In this document: positions 32,786-37,134 of the stretch, in pieces
How the letters are laid out: the number at the start of each line of letters is the position of its first letter
Numbering within the stretch: position 1 is the first letter of the stretch
NCBI GenBank assembly: GCA_026415495.1
Contig: JAOAGZ010000021.1
Location: 1-37,134 of the forward strand
DNA length: 37,134 bases
DNA from: Eximiradius proteiniborus
GTDB taxonomy: Bacteria > Bacteroidota > Ignavibacteria > Kapaibacteriales > UBA2268
Direction: 5' to 3'
Notes under the pieces: generated by a model
Seen by the model: only the letters and a program-made list of their open reading frames with translations
What the model was told of the DNA's origin: nothing
The model's database searches: none
Program-made: the position numbers and the translations under genes

Positions 32786-35700
32786 TTATTTTTCAGCAAA
32801 TTCGTTTGCACCGTGGCATTTTTTATACTTTTTGCCACTCCCACAAGGACAAGGGTCATTTCTACCTACTTTAACTTGGGTATTACGAATTGTCTTTGTT
32901 GTGGTTGCTTCTGGTGCTTGTTGTGCTTGTGGAGCACCCATAATAAATGATGGAACAGTTGATGAATGTTCATACTGAACATTTCTTTGTGAATAAGTGC
33001 TATTTCTATATGTTGGGGCGGATTTGCGTCTATCTTCTTCATTGGAACGAACAATTTGAGGAAAATATCTAAATGCAAATTGAATAAATGATTTATTAAT
33101 ATCTTTTACTAATTCCAAAAACATATCGTGTGCTTCTTGCTTATATTCAAGTAATGGATCTTTCTGACCATAAGAACGCAGATGAATACCTTCTTTTAAA
33201 TCATCCATACTTCTTAAATGCTCACGCCATTTTTCGTCAATTGTTTGTAATATAGCAACTTGCTCTAATCGTGCCATAAATTCACTGCCAAGCATTTCTT
33301 CCTTCTTTTGGTAAAATTCCAATGCAATAGATTTAGCACGTCGAACAAACTCATCAAGCTTCATTTTTTCAAATTCTTCTTCACTCATTGGAATATCGCA
33401 TAGGAGAGTTGTGCGTAAAGAATTGCGTAATCCTTTTACATCCTTGTTTGGGTAATGAGTTTCATACAATTCTATTAAATAATCTTCAACATACTCAAAA
33501 ATTTCGCCTTTTAAGCGATCTCCTCTGAGTGCTGCTCGTCTTCTCGAATATATTACTTCTCTTTGATGATTCATTACATCATCATATTCAATTAATCGTT
33601 TTCTAATAGCAAAGTTATTTTCTTCAACCTTTTTCTGAGCGTTTTCAACTGCCTTTGTAATCATTGGATGCTGAATAGGTTCGCCTTCTGGTATTTTGAT
33701 TTTCGACATTACATTAGCAATTCTATCGCTCTGGAATAATCTCATCAAATTATCTTCGAGAGAAATAAAGAATTGAGAGCTTCCTGGGTCACCTTGACGT
33801 CCGGCGCGTCCTCTTAACTGCCTATCGATACGTCGAGCATCGTGCCGTTCTGAACCAATAATAGCCAATCCGCCATTTTTCTTTACATCGTGGTCAAGCT
33901 TAATATCTGTTCCACGACCTGCCATATTAGTTGCAATTGTTACAGAACCTTTTCTTCCTGCTAATGCAACAATCTCGGCTTCGCGTGCGTGATGCTTAGC
34001 ATTCAATACATTATGTTTGATTCCTTGACGGGTGAACATCTTAGACAATATTTCTGAAACTTCAACGGATGTCGTTCCGACAAGCACTGCTCTACCTTCC
34101 TGAAGAATCTTTTTAGTTTCTTCTAAAATAGCATTATACTTTTCGCGTTTTGTTCTATAAACTAAATCATCGTGGTCAATTCGAATTACTGGCTTATTTG
34201 TTGGAATAACTACAACTTCAAGATTGTATATTTTTTCGAATTCTGCTGCTTCAGTTTCAGCTGTTCCTGTCATACCAGCTAATTTTTTATAAAGTCGGAA
34301 ATAATTCTGAAGAGTGATAGTTGCGAGGGTTTGAGTGTCCCTTTCCACTTTTACCCTTTCTTTTGCTTCTATTGCTTGATGAAGTCCGTCTGAATAACGA
34401 CGTCCTTCAAGAATTCTACCCGTAAACTCATCTACAATCAATACTTTACCGTCCTGAACTACATACTCTATGTCTTTCTCATATAATGAATAAGCCCTGA
34501 GCAATTGAGAAATCGTATGAATTCTATCACTTCTTTCAGCAAAAAGATAATATACTTGGTCGATTTTTTGCTGTTTTTCCTCTGGTGTAAGTGTTTCATT
34601 TCCTTCGATTGCGCTTAGCTCAGCAGCAATATCTGGAATTACAAACATATCAGGATCTTCTTGACTTTGGCAAAGCAGTTGTCGTCCTTTTTCAGTAATA
34701 TCTATTTGATGATTTTTTTCATCAATGGTATAATACAGTTCTTCGTCAATTTCAGGCATTCTGGCGCCTTTATCGCGCAGGAAAAAAAGCTCGGTTTCCT
34801 GACGTAGTTTTAAATTTTCTGCATCTTGCATCAATTTTAATAATTTTTTGTGCTTTGGCAGTCCGCGATGAGCGCGGAATAGTAGAACGCCGGCGGCATC
34901 TCGATCTTCTTTTTTTCCTGTTGCAAGTAGTCGTTCAGCTTCTGCTACAATCTCATTAACTAATTTGTTTTGTGCTTCAACCAGCCTTTTCACTCTTGGG
35001 TTCATTTCTTCGAATTTTTGGTCGGCAGAGGGAACAGGTCCTGAAATTATCAGAGGTGTTCTTGCTTCGTCTATCAAAACAGAATCGACCTCATCAACAA
35101 TTGCATACCAGTGTGGTCTCTGAACAATGTGCTCAGAATCGACCACCATATTATCACGCAAATAATCAAAACCAAATTCATTATTTGTGCCATAAGTAAT
35201 ATCGCAATTGTATATTCTTTTTCTTTCAGAAGGTTCCATATTTGATTGAATTGCATCAACCGTAAGCCCTAAAAATTCATATACAGGTCTCATCCATTCA
35301 CAGTCACGTTTGGCGAGATAATCATTGACTGTAACAAGATGGGCACCTTTTCCAGCAAGCGCATTTAAATAAAGTGGCATTATTGCTACAAGTGTTTTCC
35401 CTTCGCCTGTTGCCATCTCTGAAATTTTTCCCTGATGAAGCACTATTCCACCGATTAGCTGGACATCATAAGGAACCATATCCCAGATATAGTGTTGCCC
35501 GGCGTATGTATATGCAAATCTTTGGTCAGCAAGACGCTTGCAAGCTTGCTTTACTACTGCATAGGCTTGTGGCAATAACTCATCTAATTTATCTTCAATT
35601 CTTTCAAAAATTTCTCTGTCGAGCTTTCTAATTTTGTCATTAATTTCAATCACCTCATCAGCTGTAAGCTCAGATGATTTTAGCTGATTTTCGAGTTCCA

Positions 35701-35893
35701 TCTTCTGATTTTCTAAATCTGAAACAGCGGACTTAATGATTTCTTTAAATTCTAATGTTTTAGCTTTAATTTGTTCGTCAGTTAAACTGTTGAATTCATC
35801 AAAATATCGATTAATTTCTTTGACAATTGGCATTATTTCTTTAATGTCTTTGTCGCTCTTACTTCCAAATATTTTTTTGAGTACGCTAAGCAT
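32786..35893 (-). CDS. secA: SecA preprotein translocase ATPase
   Basis: A 1035-aa motor of Sec secretion. Walker A lies at about residues 160-167 ([11 protein letters not shown]), DEAD-like [21 protein letters not shown] near 267, and the second helicase half has [16 protein letters not shown] and [18 protein letters not shown]. Between the two there is a 90-120 residue insertion (from about 295, [20 protein letters not shown], to about 410) that is typical of Bacteroidota/Chlorobi SecA. The C-terminus has the SecB/lipid-binding zinc motif [15 protein letters not shown] place the start at ATG 35893; an in-frame TTG at 35908 would add five residues but has no better ribosome site. The gene converges on the symporter and diverges from the methyltransferase gene. 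Confidence 0.98.
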   Translation of the reverse strand: MLSVLKKIFGSKSDKDIKEIMPIVKEINRYFDEFNSLTDEQIKAKTLEFKEIIKSAVSDLENQKMELENQLKSSELTADEVIEINDKIRKLDREIFERIEDKLDELLPQAYAVVKQACKRLADQRFAYTYAGQHYIWDMVPYDVQLIGGIVLHQGKISEMATGEGKTLVAIMPLYLNALAGKGAHLVTVNDYLAKRDCEWMRPVYEFLGLTVDAIQSNMEPSERKRIYNCDITYGTNNEFGFDYLRDNMVVDSEHIVQRPHWYAIVDEVDSVLIDEARTPLIISGPVPSADQKFEEMNPRVKRLVEAQNKLVNEIVAEAERLLATGKKEDRDAAGVLLFRAHRGLPKHKKLLKLMQDAENLKLRQETELFFLRDKGARMPEIDEELYYTIDEKNHQIDITEKGRQLLCQSQEDPDMFVIPDIAAELSAIEGNETLTPEEKQQKIDQVYYLFAERSDRIHTISQLLRAYSLYEKDIEYVVQDGKVLIVDEFTGRILEGRRYSDGLHQAIEAKERVKVERDTQTLATITLQNYFRLYKKLAGMTGTAETEAAEFEKIYNLEVVVIPTNKPVIRIDHDDLVYRTKREKYNAILEETKKILQEGRAVLVGTTSVEVSEILSKMFTRQGIKHNVLNAKHHAREAEIVALAGRKGSVTIATNMAGRGTDIKLDHDVKKNGGLAIIGSERHDARRIDRQLRGRAGRQGDPGSSQFFISLEDNLMRLFQSDRIANVMSKIKIPEGEPIQHPMITKAVENAQKKVEENNFAIRKRLIEYDDVMNHQREVIYSRRRAALRGDRLKGEIFEYVEDYLIELYETHYPNKDVKGLRNSLRTTLLCDIPMSEEEFEKMKLDEFVRRAKSIALEFYQKKEEMLGSEFMARLEQVAILQTIDEKWREHLRSMDDLKEGIHLRSYGQKDPLLEYKQEAHDMFLELVKDINKSFIQFAFRYFPQIVRSNEEDRRKSAPTYRNSTYSQRNVQYEHSSTVPSFIMGAPQAQQAPEATTTKTIRNTQVKVGRNDPCPCGSGKKYKKCHGANEFAEK

Positions 35894-36043
35894 TTTCTTT
35901 AATTCCAAAAATATACAACTTATTTAAAACGAATAATAGAACAATATCATTTAATATATGAAACAAAAATAACAGTTTTTGAATTAAATACTATTATAAT
36001 GTTTGAAAAAAATAATAAAAGTATTATTTTACTTGTAACTTTC

Positions 36044-36057
36044 GGCATAATTATTGC
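36044..36057 (+). promoter_or_regulatory. Sigma-54-like (-24/-12) promoter
   Basis: CGGCATAATTATTGCA (36043-36058) has the invariant GG (36044-36045) and GC (36056-36057) separated by exactly 10 nt, plus TTGCA at -12 and GGCA at -24; only the first base and the sixth depart from TGGCAC. The start of transcription would be near 36069, 23 nt before the ATG at 36092, and no TANNTTTG promoter fits better. The needed activator and rpoN are not in the window. Confidence 0.6.
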
Positions 36058-36091
36058 ATATTTGAGTAATTAATAAGTGTTTGAGGTTCAA

Positions 36092-37134
36092 ATGAATAAT
36101 GCTTTAAATAGGCTTCAGTTCGATAACGATCTACCTTATGGTTTTTCAAACAAAAAAGCTACTGGCAAAATGCCTAATCCATTACCAGAAAAAGTATTTT
36201 TGAATTTGGGTTGTGGTAAAGATATTAGGAATGGCTTTATAAATATAGATTTATTCAGCGACGACCCGAGTGTTGTCTATGGTGATGTCAGAAAGCTTGA
36301 ATTACCTGATAATTCAGCCGATTTAATATTGGCTAGTGATATTTTAGAACATTTTTCTCACCGCGAAACACAGAATATTTTAAATGAATGGGCAAGAGTG
36401 TTAAAGCCAGGTGGTGAACTAATTATTCGTTGTCCATCTCTAAGGTTGCAAGTTAATGCCTATGTTAATGGTGTTTGGAATGCTGATGTTGCGTCGTATA
36501 TGATTTTTGGCGGGCAAACTAATCCCGGAGATTATCACTGTGTTGCTTTCGATGAGCAATCAATAAAAGACAAGTTGCATAAAGCTGGATTAATTGTTAC
36601 AGAATTTTACGAAGAAGATACTCCTCAGGACAGAGGCTTCATTAATTTAAATATGACTGTTCGAGCTATTAAGAAAAAAATAGAACAGGAATTATTTGAA
36701 AGCTCTTCAGTTCCAGAGATTATTGCCCAAGAACAAAATAATGAGAATGTTCAAAGAGAAGATTTTTTTGATATTGACGATTTGATGAATTTGTCAAATG
36801 ATTTCTCTTCGCTTGAAAATCAAACACAAAATATTCAGTTTGATGATTCTAAGAGCATTACACCAAATGAACCTCAGTTAAACATAGTTTGGGAAGGTTC
36901 CCAATTTGTATATCATTCGCTTGCTTTGATTAATCGGGAACACTGCTTAAATATCCTTGAAACAGAAGCAGCAAACCTTACGATTATTCCTTACGAACCA
37001 GATGCTTTTTCTCCGGACTTGTTCCCAAAATATAAGAAATTGAAAGAAAATGATATTCGATATAAACAAGATGTTCCTGAGGAAATTTCTCGCCTACCAT
37101 ACGTCTGGATTCGTCATCAATGGCCGCCAAAAGC
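36092..37134 (+). CDS. Methyltransferase-glycosyltransferase fusion (partial, cut by window end)
   Basis: An open frame of 347 codons running off the right edge. The ATG at 36092 has GAGG 5 nt upstream. Residues about 30-200 form a class I SAM-dependent methyltransferase: motif I is VFLNLGCGKDIRNGFINIDL and the later motifs are ADLILASDILEHFS and NEWARVLKPGGELIIRCPS. A low-complexity linker rich in Asn, Gln, Asp and Glu follows (about 205-260). From about 262 a new domain starts with NIVWEGSQFVYHSLALINRE, the typical opening of a GT4-type glycosyltransferase in large multidomain surface-glycan proteins. It was identified by direct translation. Flagellin, LPS or O-antigen modification are possible roles; the substrate is unknown. 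Confidence 0.85.
   Translation, partial: MNNALNRLQFDNDLPYGFSNKKATGKMPNPLPEKVFLNLGCGKDIRNGFINIDLFSDDPSVVYGDVRKLELPDNSADLILASDILEHFSHRETQNILNEWARVLKPGGELIIRCPSLRLQVNAYVNGVWNADVASYMIFGGQTNPGDYHCVAFDEQSIKDKLHKAGLIVTEFYEEDTPQDRGFINLNMTVRAIKKKIEQELFESSSVPEIIAQEQNNENVQREDFFDIDDLMNLSNDFSSLENQTQNIQFDDSKSITPNEPQLNIVWEGSQFVYHSLALINREHCLNILETEAANLTIIPYEPDAFSPDLFPKYKKLKENDIRYKQDVPEEISRLPYVWIRHQWPPK

Noticed and set aside
1-37134. tRNA, rRNA, insertion sequences, phage or defence genes
   Set aside because: No such signatures were seen on either strand; gene content is chromosomal and mostly housekeeping.

Overview
The window is AT-rich bacterial chromosome with dense coding and short intergenic gaps. It most likely comes from a flagellated member of the Bacteroidota/FCB group, in the neighbourhood of Ignavibacteria or Kapabacteria. 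The evidence is a type IX secretion (T9SS) C-terminal sorting domain on a large SBBP-repeat protein, a SecA carrying the long insertion typical of Bacteroidota/Chlorobi, several upstream sequences that fit the Bacteroidota promoter form (TTG, about 20 nt, TANNTTTG), and a PD40-repeat envelope protein. A complete-looking early flagellar operon sits beside them. The lineage is an inference from gene content; no rRNA or tRNA gene was seen.

Layout. (1) 1-9195, minus strand: a flagellar operon in the order fliE-fliF-fliG-fliH-fliI-fliJ-motE/ylxF-like-fliK-flgD-TIGR02530-type gene, continuing past the left edge. This is the order known from the Bacillus fla/che operon, but here fliE is first and flgB/flgC are absent. 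(2) 9384-16081, plus strand: a 1244-aa secreted seven-repeat SBBP propeller protein with a T9SS tail, then a tight partner-switching module (membrane GAF-SpoIIE phosphatase, STAS anti-anti-sigma factor, HATPase anti-sigma kinase). (3) 16176-18722, plus: alaS. (4) 18882-23982, minus: an RRM RNA-binding protein with its own promoter and long leader, and an operon ybaB-recR-lipoprotein-pheT-lolD-like. (5) 24091-25274, plus: pspA and a YbjN/CesT-like small protein, divergent from ybaB across a perfect 18-bp palindrome. (6) 25363-28219, minus: ptsN-like EIIA, dciA-like (DUF721), gyrB. (7) 28331-32690, plus: an atypical chorismate synthase, a PD40-repeat secreted protein and a sodium:solute symporter. 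(8) 32786-35893, minus: secA. (9) 36092 to the right edge, plus: a methyltransferase-glycosyltransferase fusion cut by the window end, preceded by a sigma-54-like promoter.

How the parts relate. The flagellar genes cover the MS ring and switch (FliE, FliF, FliG), the export ATPase complex (FliH, FliI, FliJ), hook length and cap (FliK, FlgD) and two accessory proteins. The partner-switching genes form a phosphorylation relay that would release a sigma factor or another target encoded elsewhere. Three convergent gene pairs are separated by perfect hairpins flanked by A and T tracts on opposite sides, which would act as two-way terminators.

No mobile element, CRISPR array or obvious defence system was found. 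The most unusual items are the sigma-54-like site ahead of the fused methyltransferase-glycosyltransferase, two palindromes at divergent promoters, the divergent chorismate synthase, and the sigma-less partner-switching module beside a T9SS cargo. No intergenic stretch exceeds 300 bases.
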